Program-made: the position numbers and the translations under genes
Notes under the pieces: model-generated
Seen by the model: only the letters and a program-made list of their open reading frames with translations
What the model was told of the DNA's origin: nothing
Database searches by the model: none
Source of the DNA: Methanocella_A sp963769045
GTDB taxonomy: Archaea > Halobacteriota > Methanocellia > Methanocellales > Methanocellaceae
Reading direction: 5' to 3'
Assembly (NCBI GenBank): GCA_963769045.1
Contig: CAVYKK010000014.1
Location: 117,997 to 181,996 of the forward strand
Length of the DNA: 64,000 nt
Part shown: positions 26,794-35,870 of the stretch, piece after piece
Layout: each line of letters opens with the position of its first letter
Numbering within the stretch: position 1 is the stretch's first letter

Positions 26794-27579
26794 ATGACAA
26801 AGGTTTACACAATAGCTTCCGGAAAGGGCGGGACGGGGAAGACGATGACAACCGTTAACCTCGGCACTGCCCTCGCGCTTCTGGGCAAGCAGACGATAGT
26901 ACTGGATGCCGATATCGGCATGGCTAACCTGGGGCTGGTACTGGGCCTCGAGAAGAGCAAGATCACGCTGCACGAAGTGCTGGCAGGCAAGGCGGACATC
27001 TCGCAGGCCATCTACGAGCTCCCGACCGGCCTGAAGGTAGTACCCAGCGGCATCTCGCTGCAGGGCTTCCAGAACGCCGACCCCGACAGGCTGCAGGACG
27101 TCATGAGCAAGCTTGTGGCCGGCGCGGACTTCATCCTGATCGATGCCCCGGCAGGCATCAGCAAGGACGGCGTGATACCGCTCGCCATCGCCGACGAAGT
27201 CCTGCTCGTGGTCAACCCCGAGCTGTCGTCCATGGCCGACGCGGTAAAGACGAAGGTCCTGACCGAGATGGTGGGCGGTTCGGTCGGAGGCATCGTCCTC
27301 AACCGGGCGTCCGCGGAGAAGACTGAGCTGACAAGCCAGAAGATCGGCGACATCATGGGTGTCAGGGTGCTCGAAGTCATCCCCGAGGACCCGAGCGTCC
27401 GCAGGGCGGCCGCGTTCAAGACGCCCGTCGTCGTCAAGTACCCGGACAGCCAGGCCGCTCAGGCGTACAAGCGACTGGCTGCAAAGCTCTCAGGTTCCAG
27501 GAAGGAAGACCCGGCAGCCACCGGCAAGGGCGAAGGCTTCATCGACAGGCTGGCAAGGTCCCTCTTCAAGGGGGGATAA
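26794..27579 (+). CDS. MinD/ParA-family ATPase with C-terminal amphipathic helix
   Basis: A 261-residue deviant-Walker ATPase. Walker A reads KGGTGKT (residues 11-17, with the signature lysine), followed by the DADIGMANLGL switch and the FILIDAPAGIS Walker B region. The last ~13 residues (FIDRLARSLFKGG) look like a membrane-targeting amphipathic helix as in MinD. Archaeal MinD paralogues position or regulate partner proteins rather than just division. The cluster with roadblock/DUF2226 proteins suggests an ATP-driven positioning or signalling system. Confidence 0.88.
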   Translation: MTKVYTIASGKGGTGKTMTTVNLGTALALLGKQTIVLDADIGMANLGLVLGLEKSKITLHEVLAGKADISQAIYELPTGLKVVPSGISLQGFQNADPDRLQDVMSKLVAGADFILIDAPAGISKDGVIPLAIADEVLLVVNPELSSMADAVKTKVLTEMVGGSVGGIVLNRASAEKTELTSQKIGDIMGVRVLEVIPEDPSVRRAAAFKTPVVVKYPDSQAAQAYKRLAAKLSGSRKEDPAATGKGEGFIDRLARSLFKGG

Positions 27580-27591
27580 GGACTGGATGAG

Positions 27592-27786
27592 ATGTTTTTC
27601 GAACTGATCATCGCGGTGCTCGGTGTTAGTATCGTCGGCTGCACGGGCATCATGTACGTGATGTATGCCCGGATCAAGCAGCTCGTCGCCGAACTTCGCC
27701 TGCTTAAGAGCCGCGTGGAAATCACCGACGAAGAGCTGGGAAAGCTCGCCGACGACATAGAGGAATTCAAGAAGCTGAAGTTTTAG
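27592..27786 (+). CDS. Small membrane protein with coiled-coil tail
   Basis: A 64-residue protein: one hydrophobic N-terminal helix (about residues 2-27), then a charged coiled coil (QLVAELRLLKSRVEITDEELGKLADDIEEFKKLKF). It follows the MinD-like gene after 12 bp and is probably its membrane partner or anchor. The family is not recognised. Size and layout (one helix plus coiled coil) make a structural or recruiting role likely, but this is inference. Confidence 0.75.
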   Translation: MFFELIIAVLGVSIVGCTGIMYVMYARIKQLVAELRLLKSRVEITDEELGKLADDIEEFKKLKF

Positions 27787-27937
27787 AGGAAAATATCCCG
27801 CCCGCTTTTTATAATGGCCTGGCTGGCACCAGTCAGGCTATGCGTTTGCCCCGGGTTCACCAGGTGCTCCGAAGCCCGGGCCGCGTTTTTTCAATTTTCA
27901 AGGACTATAACAAGCAGAGTGTGGTCTTTCTATTATT

Positions 27938-28820
27938 GATCGTGGTGCGACGTCCATGTGTTCTTGCAATACTAAAGACTTATAGAACAGCATGATATGG
28001 TCAATCTAATAATAATCGCGGTGCGACGCCCATGCGCGCTGATGCTGCATGGGCTACTCCGGGTTTTTCCGGTGCTGCGCCGTCCGGGCCGCGCTCGCAC
28101 CCCCGGAGACACGACCCGGCGGCGCCTCGCTTCGCTCGGCTGCGCCAGGCCGAGTCCCTTCGCAAGCGCTAAGCAACGCGCCCTTCGGGCAGCGTTCATT
28201 GCCCGGCCGCCTCCGCACCCCTCGCACAGCTGCGCGTGCGAGGGGCCTTCAGCCAGAAAAACCCTCCGCCTTCCGCGGAGCAGCAAAGGCTAAGCGTACA
28301 ATGACTAGTGTTGGCTCGTTGCCTATACCGGTGTTGGTATGGGTAGCGTATGCTTCTCCGCGGAAGGCGGAGGGTTTTTTCGGCTTGCCCCTTCGCACGC
28401 ATCAGCTGTGCGAGGGGTGTGGAGGTGGCGGGTGTGAAAAACGCTGCCGCATGGCGCGTTTTTCAGGGCTTGCAAAGGAGGCTCAACGCCGCCGAAGGCG
28501 CGTTGGGCCGACGAAGGTGCGAGCCCGTCGCCCGACACCGGAACACCGGAAAAACCCGTAGTAGCACGTGCGGCGAAGCAAGCACGGGCGTCGCACCGCG
28601 ATTAAAATGGGGAGTAATGGATATTGGCCTATAGGTCTTTTCAATAAGAAGCAAGCACGGGCGTCGCACCGCGATTTGTATTGGAAGCATTGGTTATCTA
28701 TTAGCCATTTATACAATAAGCAAGCACCAGCGTCGCACCGCGATTGATATTGGAAACATTGGTTATCTGCTATGTCGTTTATGCAAGAAGCAAGCATAGA
28801 CGTCGCACCGCGATGAATCC
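27938..28820. repeat. Large imperfect palindromic repeat element, copy B
   Basis: Second copy of the element seen at 3.2-4.3 kb, in the same orientation, centre near 28317. The left arm (about 28014-28292) and right arm (about 28344-28600) are imperfect inverted copies; the core includes a perfect short hairpin CCCCTCGCAC...GTGCGAGGGG in the left arm. On the right, four units beginning AAGCAAGCA start at about 28576, 28649, 28718 and 28788 (spacing 69-73 bp). The DNA between units is itself similar, so it is a tandem repeat, not CRISPR. A fragment of arm sequence (GGTGCTCCGAAGCCCGGGCCGCG) lies farther left near 27863. Confidence 0.85.
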
Positions 28821-29167
28821 AGAAAACATTAGAGAATAATAGTAAATCGATTACCGCAATAACGACAACCTGTATATAGACGTCCTGCCAATTAATTTCA
28901 AGTAGATGCCTGATTACTGCCGCTTGTTCTCTCGCAACCTTCGTGGTGCTGCACAACCAGGTGAGCAGGCAGAAAGGTAAAGTCGCCTGATGGTCCCGTG
29001 CCGATCGGTATCGGCCGCCGGCGCCTGATCAATCGAGTTATAACAGCCGAAACAGGACAAAGATAATATAGGCCGCACAAATATACGGCCAACAATAAGA
29101 TAATGTCATTATAATTTGCCGGGATGCTTTTTATGTTATACCCTGGCAGCCTCACGGAAGCGGTACA
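28821..29167. other. Intergenic region, no clear gene
   Basis: About 350 bp between repeat element B and the NYN gene. Only weak ORFs are present (one on the minus strand at 28898-29155 has a hydrophobic start but no recognisable family and poor codon use). AT-rich words near 29053-29065 and 29092-29118 could be promoter elements for the NYN gene. Confidence 0.5.
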
Positions 29168-29953
29168 ATGTCAGAACAAAAAGAGGAAAACAACAGCAAG
29201 AACATCGCAATGCTCATCGACGGCGATAACGCGCAGCCGTCGCTCATCGAAGAGATCCTGTCCGAAGCCGGCAAGTACGGCAACGTCACAGTCAGGCGGA
29301 TATACGGCGACTGGACCCAGTCCAGCATGAACAGCTGGAAAGAGTACCTCCACAAGCACGCCATCCAGCCCATCCAGCAGTTCCGCTACACCCGGGGCAA
29401 GAACGCCACGGACAGCGCGCTGATTATCGACGCGATGGACGTCCTTTACGCAGGTCACATCGACGGCTTCTGTATCGTGTCGAGCGACAGCGACTACACC
29501 AAGCTGGCCACCCGCATCCGGGAATCGGGACTGTTCGTCATGGGCATCGGCCGCAAGGACACGCCCGAGTCGTTCGTGAAGGCGTGTGTGATCTTTACGT
29601 TCACCGAGAACCTGGGTCCCGACGAGGATGAGGAAGAAGAGGAGAAGACCAGCGCTAAGTCCCCCCAGGACCAGCGACGCGCCCAGAGCGGCGGCGGCCA
29701 CCGGCAGAAAAAGAAGATCGACAAGCGCGCTACGACGCTATTGGCCCGGGCCTACGAGATGGCCTCGGCCAAGGAAGGCGACTGGGTGGACATGTCCAGC
29801 ATGGCCAACAACCTGTACAAGATCGAGCCCAGCTTCGACTCGCGCGAGTACGGGTTCAAGCAGCTTTCGGCGCTCATCAAGGCTGCGAACCTCTTCGACA
29901 TCGAGAAGTCGCGTCTGAAAGAACCTGGCCCGAGCTATATCAGGTTAAAGTAA
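29168..29953 (+). CDS. NYN (PIN-like) domain protein with OST-HTH/LOTUS domain
   Basis: A 261-residue protein of the LabA/DUF88 type. The N-terminal NYN domain (residues ~12-150) shows the acidic metal-site residues in MLIDGDNAQP, DSALIIDAMD and VSSDSDYTKLATRIRESG, consistent with a Mg-dependent RNase. After an acidic/charged linker (DEDEEEEEK) comes a winged-helix OST-HTH/LOTUS domain (YEMASAKEGDWVDMSSMANNL...) that binds RNA. Start MSEQKEENN follows the region downstream of repeat element B. A role in RNA processing or turnover is likely; the substrate is unknown. Confidence 0.85.
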   Translation: MSEQKEENNSKNIAMLIDGDNAQPSLIEEILSEAGKYGNVTVRRIYGDWTQSSMNSWKEYLHKHAIQPIQQFRYTRGKNATDSALIIDAMDVLYAGHIDGFCIVSSDSDYTKLATRIRESGLFVMGIGRKDTPESFVKACVIFTFTENLGPDEDEEEEEKTSAKSPQDQRRAQSGGGHRQKKKIDKRATTLLARAYEMASAKEGDWVDMSSMANNLYKIEPSFDSREYGFKQLSALIKAANLFDIEKSRLKEPGPSYIRLK

Positions 29954-29962
29954 TAATATCAA

Positions 29963-29987
29963 GGCGCTTCGGCGCCATCTTCTTTTT
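29963..29987 (+). terminator. Hairpin terminator after the NYN gene
   Basis: A GGCGC/GCGCC stem with a TTCG loop is followed by ATCTTCTTTTT, directly downstream of the NYN stop codon. The downstream purP gene is on the other strand, so a stop signal is expected here. Confidence 0.6.
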
Positions 29988-30206
29988 AGCTTCCGGTTGC
30001 ATTCAGCCCGGTCTTTCGCTCTTGCCGGGTCGCCGCTTCGCGCGCGTGGCATTCACCGTTCCTGTGTTTGCGATCTGGAACGCCAGGAACAGTTTATGGC
30101 CGCAGAGATCGCATCGATAAGGCTTACTTGGGAAGACAGGGATGATAAAAAAGATGACAGGCACAGGGTTGGCAATGGTGCCCCCGGTGCCCTACGTATC
30201 AAATGC

Positions 30207-31295
30207 TTACGTCACAATGTCTTCGAGCCGGTTCTGCTTGAGCGCTTCCTTCAGCTCGAGGCAATAGCGCCTTCCCATGCTCATGCCCTCTCCGTACTTG
30301 AGATACGAGTACGGGGAGCCGTTCATGAACGTGTTGGTGCCGCCGTCCTGTCTGGCGGATATCTCGAAGGCGACGAACTCGAGGTTGTCCGTGCACATGG
30401 TCTGGATGCAGAACGCACCCAGCAGTCCGGGCGGGACCATCTTCTCGGCCACCTCGGCCAGCCTGTCGCCCATGCCGAAGGCCTGGTCGAGCAGCGACTC
30501 GCGGACGACCACCGGGAAGTTACCAGTGACCACGTAGGTGGGCTGCATGTTAGCTTCGATCTGGTCTTTGGCCGGAATCCTTACCAGGCCATCGATGTTC
30601 GCCTCGTGGCGCCGGTCGATGCCCAGCATTTCGACAGTCTTCGTCAGCGGGGAATAGAAGTAGTGCATACAGTATATGTCGCCTGCCACGTATTCCTCGA
30701 TGTGAGCCTTCGCCCGGTCGGATTCCTCAAGCCAGCCCTTTTTGACCATGATCTTTATCTTCTCGTCGAAGCCCGCCGGAGAGTCCGTGACGAAATAGCC
30801 TCTGCCGCCGCGGGCGCCGGGGAACTTGACCATGCATGGCCGGTCGATCTTGTCGGGGCCGAAGATCTTCTGGGGCTTCCGGATGTTCGAAGCCTCGAAC
30901 AATTTCGTGACCCTTTCCCGCTCGGCTTCCCACCGGAGGATGTTCCTGTTGCCGATCATGGGCACCAGGAAGTCATTCTCGATCTTCTCGAGCCCGACGT
31001 AGGCTACGAAGGAGCCGTGGGGTATAATGATGGCGTTCATATCCCTGAGCTGCTGCTGAATCTTCGGGTCGTTGACGTCGGCGAACTTGTCGACGACGAT
31101 GTACTCGTTCGCCGATTCGTAGCGCTGGTACGGTACTTCCCTGCCCTTGGCGCATATAGCACAGCGCCGGAAGCCCTCGTCCTTCGCGCCCCGGAAAACG
31201 TGAAGCGAAGAGTGGCTCGCAATGGTGCAGACCGTTATTTTCTTCTTATCATATTTCTTGACTACCTGTTTAATGTCATCCTTAGAAATGACCAA
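30207..31295 (-). CDS. purP: PurP: 5-formaminoimidazole-4-carboxamide ribotide synthetase
   Basis: A 362-residue ATP-grasp enzyme that formylates AICAR with formate and ATP in archaeal purine synthesis. Family segments are ASHSSLHVFRGAKDEGFR near the start, FPGARGGRGYFV in the ATP-binding region, and FEISARQDGGTNTFMNGSPYSYL near the end. The start is TTG at 31295, behind GGTGAGG and a TATATAAT box. It is the most PurP-like of three homologues in the window. Paralogues are common in methanogens, so which one does the main reaction is not settled. Confidence 0.85.
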   Translation of the reverse strand: MVISKDDIKQVVKKYDKKKITVCTIASHSSLHVFRGAKDEGFRRCAICAKGREVPYQRYESANEYIVVDKFADVNDPKIQQQLRDMNAIIIPHGSFVAYVGLEKIENDFLVPMIGNRNILRWEAERERVTKLFEASNIRKPQKIFGPDKIDRPCMVKFPGARGGRGYFVTDSPAGFDEKIKIMVKKGWLEESDRAKAHIEEYVAGDIYCMHYFYSPLTKTVEMLGIDRRHEANIDGLVRIPAKDQIEANMQPTYVVTGNFPVVVRESLLDQAFGMGDRLAEVAEKMVPPGLLGAFCIQTMCTDNLEFVAFEISARQDGGTNTFMNGSPYSYLKYGEGMSMGRRYCLELKEALKQNRLEDIVT

Positions 31296-31330
31296 AGAAC
31301 CTCACCATTAATTAGACATGGGTACAGGGA

Positions 31331-31338
31331 TTATATAA
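31331..31338 (-). promoter_or_regulatory. Probable TATA box of purP
   Basis: On the minus strand the sequence reads TTATATAA about 36-43 nt before the TTG start, implying a short leader of roughly 10 nt that still includes the GGTGAGG ribosome-binding site. Confidence 0.5.
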
Positions 31339-31349
31339 CTGTTACTTAA

Positions 31350-31823
31350 ATGAATTTTAATGATATAGCCGGGGCATGCCGAAAACTAATATATAGTAAG
31401 ACGGGGTATAGTATAGGAAAATGCTATATGAACGCGGGGAGAGCAACCGTCTGGCAACCGGTACATGAGATACTGCCTTTTTATTTTGCATCAAATCTTA
31501 TCCCGGTTGATGCAGCTGAGCACCCGGTGAACCTTGTACCAGAAATCCGGGACCAGATCATCCAGGATACGGAAAAGCAATGACCAGCCATTGGTGAAAT
31601 GTTGATTATGCTGAGAAGGTATTCAACACAGAGTACACAGAGTTCACAGGGTACACAGAGTACGTTTAAAGAACGGGCTACCGCAGCCTCTTCCGATCAA
31701 AACTTTGTGTACTCTGTGGCCTCTGTGTACTCTGTGTTGAATACCTTATCAGTATACAAAAAGTAACCCAAATGACTAACATAGAGCCCATCTTTGTAAG
31801 CCCTGGCTTCGATGGGATCGCGC
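31350..31823. other. Intergenic region with a CACAGAGT hairpin
   Basis: A plus-strand ORF (31350-31583, 77 residues) was seen, but it has no recognisable family and unconvincing codon use. The notable content is the inverted repeat annotated separately at about 31612-31752. The rest shows nothing clear. Confidence 0.5.
31612..31752. repeat. Inverted repeat of the CACAGAG family
   Basis: The left end reads CTGAGAAGGTATTCAACACAG and the right end is its near-perfect reverse complement (CTGTGTTGAATACCTTATCAG). ACACAGAGTACACAGAG words fill the arms and about 60 bp lie between them. It belongs to the same family as the hairpins near 20.2, 41.5 and 43.6 kb, with the word AGTACACAG in place of AGGTCACAG. 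Confidence 0.8.
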
Positions 31824-33218
31824 TTATTTTCCTATCCTCTCAATGATGCCTTCGGCGCAGGCGATGCCCATGGCGGCTGCGGGCACGATGCCGCGGGTCA
31901 CGCCGGCGCCGTCGCCGGCGACAAAGAGGTTATCGACGACTGCGGTCTCGAAGTGCTCCCTTGTCTCCGGCCTTACGGCCGCGAACTTGATCTCGGGAGC
32001 GTAAAGCAGCGTCGTGTCGGAAGCCACGCCCGGGACTACGCGGTCGAGCATGTCCAGTCCTTCGAGGAGGTCGGTGACGACGCGGTGCGGTAAAGCCATC
32101 GAGATGTCGGCAGGCGTTACGAACCGGAGTGTGGGTTCCACGTAGCTCCGCTTGAGGCGCTCCCAGGTAGAGCGCCGGCCCTTTTTCAGGTCGCCCAGAC
32201 GCTGCAGCAGCGGTTTGCCGCCGCCGATGGTCATTGCCTGCTCCGCTATGGTACTCCCGTACTCGTTCGTATTTTCCAGGGGCTCGGTCAGCCCGATCTT
32301 CGTCAGAAAAGCGAAGTTCGTGTTGTGCGAGCGGCAGTTACGCTGGGAATGACCGTTGGCGCCCACACCGGACTCATAGGTATCCTGCACGACGAAGCCG
32401 TAGGGGCACGTGCAGAACGTGCGGACCAGGTCATCGTAGGTGGACGTATGCATGCGGAACTTCGGGTCCCAGTTCGTCTTGACGGCCTCCTCGTAGACGA
32501 CCGCAGGCACCTCGACACGGACGCCCACGTCGATGGGCATGTACTTGATGGGGACTGCGAATTTTTTCATTTGTTCCGCGAGCCAGGAGCTGCCGGAGCG
32601 GCCGGGCGCCAGCAGAACGTAGTCGGCCGGGAGCTGCTTGCCTTTGACGATGACGCCACTCGCCTTTTTGTTGCGGGCGGTGATGCTGTCCACCGTCGTA
32701 TTCAGCAGGAATTTAACGCCCCGCTTTTCCATATCCGTCTTCATGGAGCCGATGACCTTCGGCAGCATGTCGCTGCCGATGTGCTTCTGCCTGATAGGGA
32801 TGAACTCGATGCCATTGGCGGCCGCGCATTGCTGCAGGCCATCCGAGGGCACGTGGGGGACCTCGCCGGGCGCTCCATGCTCTACGAAATAGGCGTCCAC
32901 CAGGTCAAAAAGCTCCTGCGTCTTTTTCATGCCGATAAAATCGACCAGGTCGCCGCCGATCACCGGGTTAAGGTTGAGCTTGCCATCGGACATGCCGCCG
33001 GCCCCGCCGACGCCCGCCGTCACGTTGCACGCATTACAATAAATACAGTCCTTGCCTTTCATGACCTCGCAGTTGCGCCGGTCGATATTCTTGCCCTTCT
33101 CGATGATCGTTACGTCCGCGTGGTCGGCCAGTTGCCATGCAGCTAAAAGCCCTGCAGGGCCTGCTCCGACTATAATGACCTTTGCCCTGCTCCCTGCACC
33201 GCGTTTCATCCTTATCAC
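31824..33218 (-). CDS. FAD-dependent oxidoreductase of the uncharacterised COG2509-type family
   Basis: A 464-residue flavoprotein. The dinucleotide-binding motif VIIVGAGPAGLLAAWQLA is near the N terminus, followed by a cysteine patch (KDCIYCNACN) and a GGAGGMSDGKLNLNP segment characteristic of the family. The C-terminal FAD motif is LFVAGDGAGVTRGIVPAAAMG. The substrate is not known for this family. It lies alone between two PurP-like genes in the same direction, with a ~200-bp gap on its upstream side, so it probably has its own promoter. Confidence 0.85.
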   Translation of the reverse strand: MIRMKRGAGSRAKVIIVGAGPAGLLAAWQLADHADVTIIEKGKNIDRRNCEVMKGKDCIYCNACNVTAGVGGAGGMSDGKLNLNPVIGGDLVDFIGMKKTQELFDLVDAYFVEHGAPGEVPHVPSDGLQQCAAANGIEFIPIRQKHIGSDMLPKVIGSMKTDMEKRGVKFLLNTTVDSITARNKKASGVIVKGKQLPADYVLLAPGRSGSSWLAEQMKKFAVPIKYMPIDVGVRVEVPAVVYEEAVKTNWDPKFRMHTSTYDDLVRTFCTCPYGFVVQDTYESGVGANGHSQRNCRSHNTNFAFLTKIGLTEPLENTNEYGSTIAEQAMTIGGGKPLLQRLGDLKKGRRSTWERLKRSYVEPTLRFVTPADISMALPHRVVTDLLEGLDMLDRVVPGVASDTTLLYAPEIKFAAVRPETREHFETAVVDNLFVAGDGAGVTRGIVPAAAMGIACAEGIIERIGK

Positions 33219-33422
33219 TTCGTCCCTTAAGGAGTAAGCGGGATGCGATATTAATAATTTCTCTAATAATTTCCCGGAAGATAAAAACGGTCAGAGCATC
33301 GTCTTCTCAATGGCAAACCGACCACAGCAGATGCCACGGCCGGGACGGCCTTGCGCGCGTCTGCAGGCCGGGCAGGCAACGGAATCTACGAACCACAAAT
33401 AGGACTACGTGATGGGAATTTT
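33219..33422. other. Short intergenic space with a TTGCGCGCG motif
   Basis: No gene is present. It contains TTGCGCGCGT at 33351-33360 in a GGCC-rich context, a variant of the intergenic motif found elsewhere in the window. Confidence 0.4.
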
Positions 33423-34520
33423 TTATGCGAGAACCTCGTGGAGTCTCCCCTGTTCAAGGGCTTCCTTTATTTCAAGGGCGATGCGTCTTCCCATGTACAT
33501 GTTTTCGCCATATTTCAGATAAGCATAAGGCGAAGTGCCTATGCCGGCGTTGGTTCCCGCCACGATGCGGGCAGATATTTCGAACGTATAGATCTGCAGG
33601 TCGTCCGTTATCACGGTCTCCAGGCAGAAAGGCCCGATAATTCCCGGCGGCGCCAGTTTCTTTGCTGTTTCGTGGACCCTGTCGCCCATACGCATCAGCT
33701 CCGGCAGCAACGACTCCCTGACTACGATCGGGATGTTACCCACGATCGTATAGGACGGATTCACCTGTATTTCGAGCTGTTCGCTCGCGGGGACCCGGCC
33801 TATCGCGTCGACGGCAGACTCGTAACGTCTGTCAATCCCCAGAATTTCCACGTCATTGTTAATGATCGAGGAGAAATAGCTGGGGTAAACGTTCACTCCC
33901 AGCAGGTACTCCTGCAAATGAATCTTGTCCTTATCTTCTTCTTTAAGGAGCCCGCGCCTGACCATATCACTGAACTTTTTATGGAATGATTCCGGTGATG
34001 CCGCCAGGAAGTAGCCACGTCCGCCCCTCGCGCCCGGCAGTTTCGCTATGACCAGTCGATCAATGTCTTCGGGCGACTTCAATGTGCAGGGGAGCCTGAG
34101 ACCTGCCTTGCGTAGCCATTCCGCCTGCGCTTTACGGTCGGCTTCCAGGTGGAGCAGCTCCTTGTTCCCGAACATGGGCACGTGGAGGCTGCCGGTCAGG
34201 TCTTCCGTGCTCAAAAATGCCGTGAATGAGCCATGAGGGATCAGGATGACGTTGAGCTGCCGGAGCTTCTCCTGGAGCCGTTCGTCCATCAGCTCGCTAA
34301 AGTCCCGGACGATGATCATTTCGTCTACGAGGCCGAACTTCCTGTAGACTATGGCATCGTTTTCCCTGCAGATGCAAACGGTCCTGAAGCCTTCCTCTTT
34401 TGCGCCTTTGAAGATGTTCAGGGCCGAATGGGAACCCAGCGTGCCGATGGCTATGTTTTTCAGGTCATACTTGTCCAGTATATCGCGCATCCCGTGGATG
34501 CGGCACATATCTTGATTCAC
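33423..34520 (-). CDS. PurP-like ATP-grasp ligase, second homologue
   Basis: A 365-residue PurP homologue. It shares the family layout: TLGSHSALNIFKGAKEEGFR, LPGARGGRGYFLA and FEISARIVAGTNAGIGTSPYAYLKYG. The GTG start at 34520 overlaps the stop of the third homologue (GTGA), so the two are translationally coupled and may form a hetero-oligomer or act in one pathway. Compared with the first homologue it lacks the GGTN-TFMNG residues exactly, so the substrate may be different. It could also be a true PurP with the first one as the divergent copy. Confidence 0.8.
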   Translation of the reverse strand: MNQDMCRIHGMRDILDKYDLKNIAIGTLGSHSALNIFKGAKEEGFRTVCICRENDAIVYRKFGLVDEMIIVRDFSELMDERLQEKLRQLNVILIPHGSFTAFLSTEDLTGSLHVPMFGNKELLHLEADRKAQAEWLRKAGLRLPCTLKSPEDIDRLVIAKLPGARGGRGYFLAASPESFHKKFSDMVRRGLLKEEDKDKIHLQEYLLGVNVYPSYFSSIINNDVEILGIDRRYESAVDAIGRVPASEQLEIQVNPSYTIVGNIPIVVRESLLPELMRMGDRVHETAKKLAPPGIIGPFCLETVITDDLQIYTFEISARIVAGTNAGIGTSPYAYLKYGENMYMGRRIALEIKEALEQGRLHEVLA

Positions 34521-35612
34521 GTTAACACATCAGCAAGCCTGCCCTCTTTCATGGCGCTTTTTATCTCCATGGCCACACGCCTTCCCGGGCCGACTTCTAT
34601 GCCGTATTTGTACTTCATGTAAGGCGATGTCGGCTCGACACACGGGCAGCCCGGGATGCGCGGGCTTACGTCGAACACGTAAAATTTCAGGTCCTTCGTC
34701 ACCGCACCCTGTAAAGCGAAGAGGCCCAGCATGCCAGGCGGGTACTCCTTTTTGCAGGTGTTCACGAAGCGTTCTGCGGCGTCGAAGATCTTTTCCAGCT
34801 GGCTTTCCCGCATGGTTGCGCCAATATGGCCGATCTCGATGTTCTGCGTCGGGATATTAAGCTCAAGCTGCTCCTGGGCGGGCAAATCCAGCACGCCATC
34901 CAGGTCTGTCTGGATCCGCCGGTCAAAGCCGAGCAGGTCTATATCGCCGGTCAGCGGTGACCAGAAATAGTTGGCGTTAAACTTTGCGCCGACCACGTAC
35001 TCTTCGATGATCGCGTTCTTAAGGGCTTCCTTACTGATGATGCCCTTCTTTATGCGTTCTTTGGATTGTTTCTCGTATTCTTCAGGCGAAGCAGCATAGA
35101 AAAAGGCACGCTCCAGCGTGCGTTCCTTTTCCGTTACTTTAACGATCGACAGGCGGTCTATCTCATCAGGCGATTTGAAAATTTTAGGCGTCAGTATTCC
35201 GGCTTTCTTGAGCAGGTAGAGCTGATTCCTGGGCGTGTTGCGCTCTTCAGTCCTGAGCATGGACCGGTTGCCCATCAGGGGGACCATGAATTTTTTCTCG
35301 ATGTTTTCGTAGCCGGCATACACGGAGAAAGAGCGGCTGGGCACGAATATCGTGTTAAGGGAATTCAGTTTTTTCTGGACATCTTCGTTGATGATGTCGG
35401 CGAATTTATCCACGAGGATGATGTAGTCGAAACAGTTCTTGTAGTATTTGGCGTAGGTCTGTTCTCTGCCTTTCTCGCATACCACTACGGTCTCGAAGCT
35501 TTTCCTGCTTGGCGCCCGAAGCTATTTCAAGAGCCGAATGTGAGCCTAAAACACCTATTCTCACTTTTTTAGGGTTGAATTCCTTGATCATTTCTTTCAT
35601 TTTGTCGGTCAT
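34517..35612 (-). CDS. PurP-like ATP-grasp ligase, third homologue, with a +1 frameshift
   Basis: Two frames form one protein: from ATG 35612 (KKVRIGVLGSHSALEIASGAKQE) and, in the next frame, SFETVVVCEKGREQTYAKYY onward to 34517. The minus strand reads GAAAAGCTTC near 35496; removing one A gives E-S-F-E-T and aligns with the two paralogues. Total length is 365 codons plus one base. In place of the Gly-rich GARGGRGYF segment of the others it has TEKERTLERAFFYAA, so ATP or substrate binding is likely altered. The rest is PurP-like (FDVSPRIPGCPCVEPTSPYMKYKYG). Confidence 0.78.
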
Positions 35613-35870
35613 CGTTTCTCCCCGCCTGCATAATTAGTATTTACTGATAATTACCGCTGTTTGCGGTATATAATAATTTGCGGTCTACAAAAATATTGAT
35701 AATCATACAGGCCTTCCTTGCCCGGCAATAGTGACGTGGAACGAGATTGCAGGAGCTGGCGCCTGGCATAGCAAGGTCAGGGAAATCATATTTTGCCACG
35801 GAATCGTTGAGGGCGCTGCTTAAGATTAAATATTAATTGCCGGAATAAAATATGTTGGGAAGTGTTTTAA

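Noticed and set aside
28898..29155. 85-residue minus-strand ORF upstream of the NYN gene
   Set aside because: No recognisable family or ribosome-binding site; the region probably holds the NYN promoter.
31350..31583. 77-residue plus-strand ORF after purP
   Set aside because: No family, weak codon use and no ribosome-binding site; left unannotated although a real small gene cannot be excluded.
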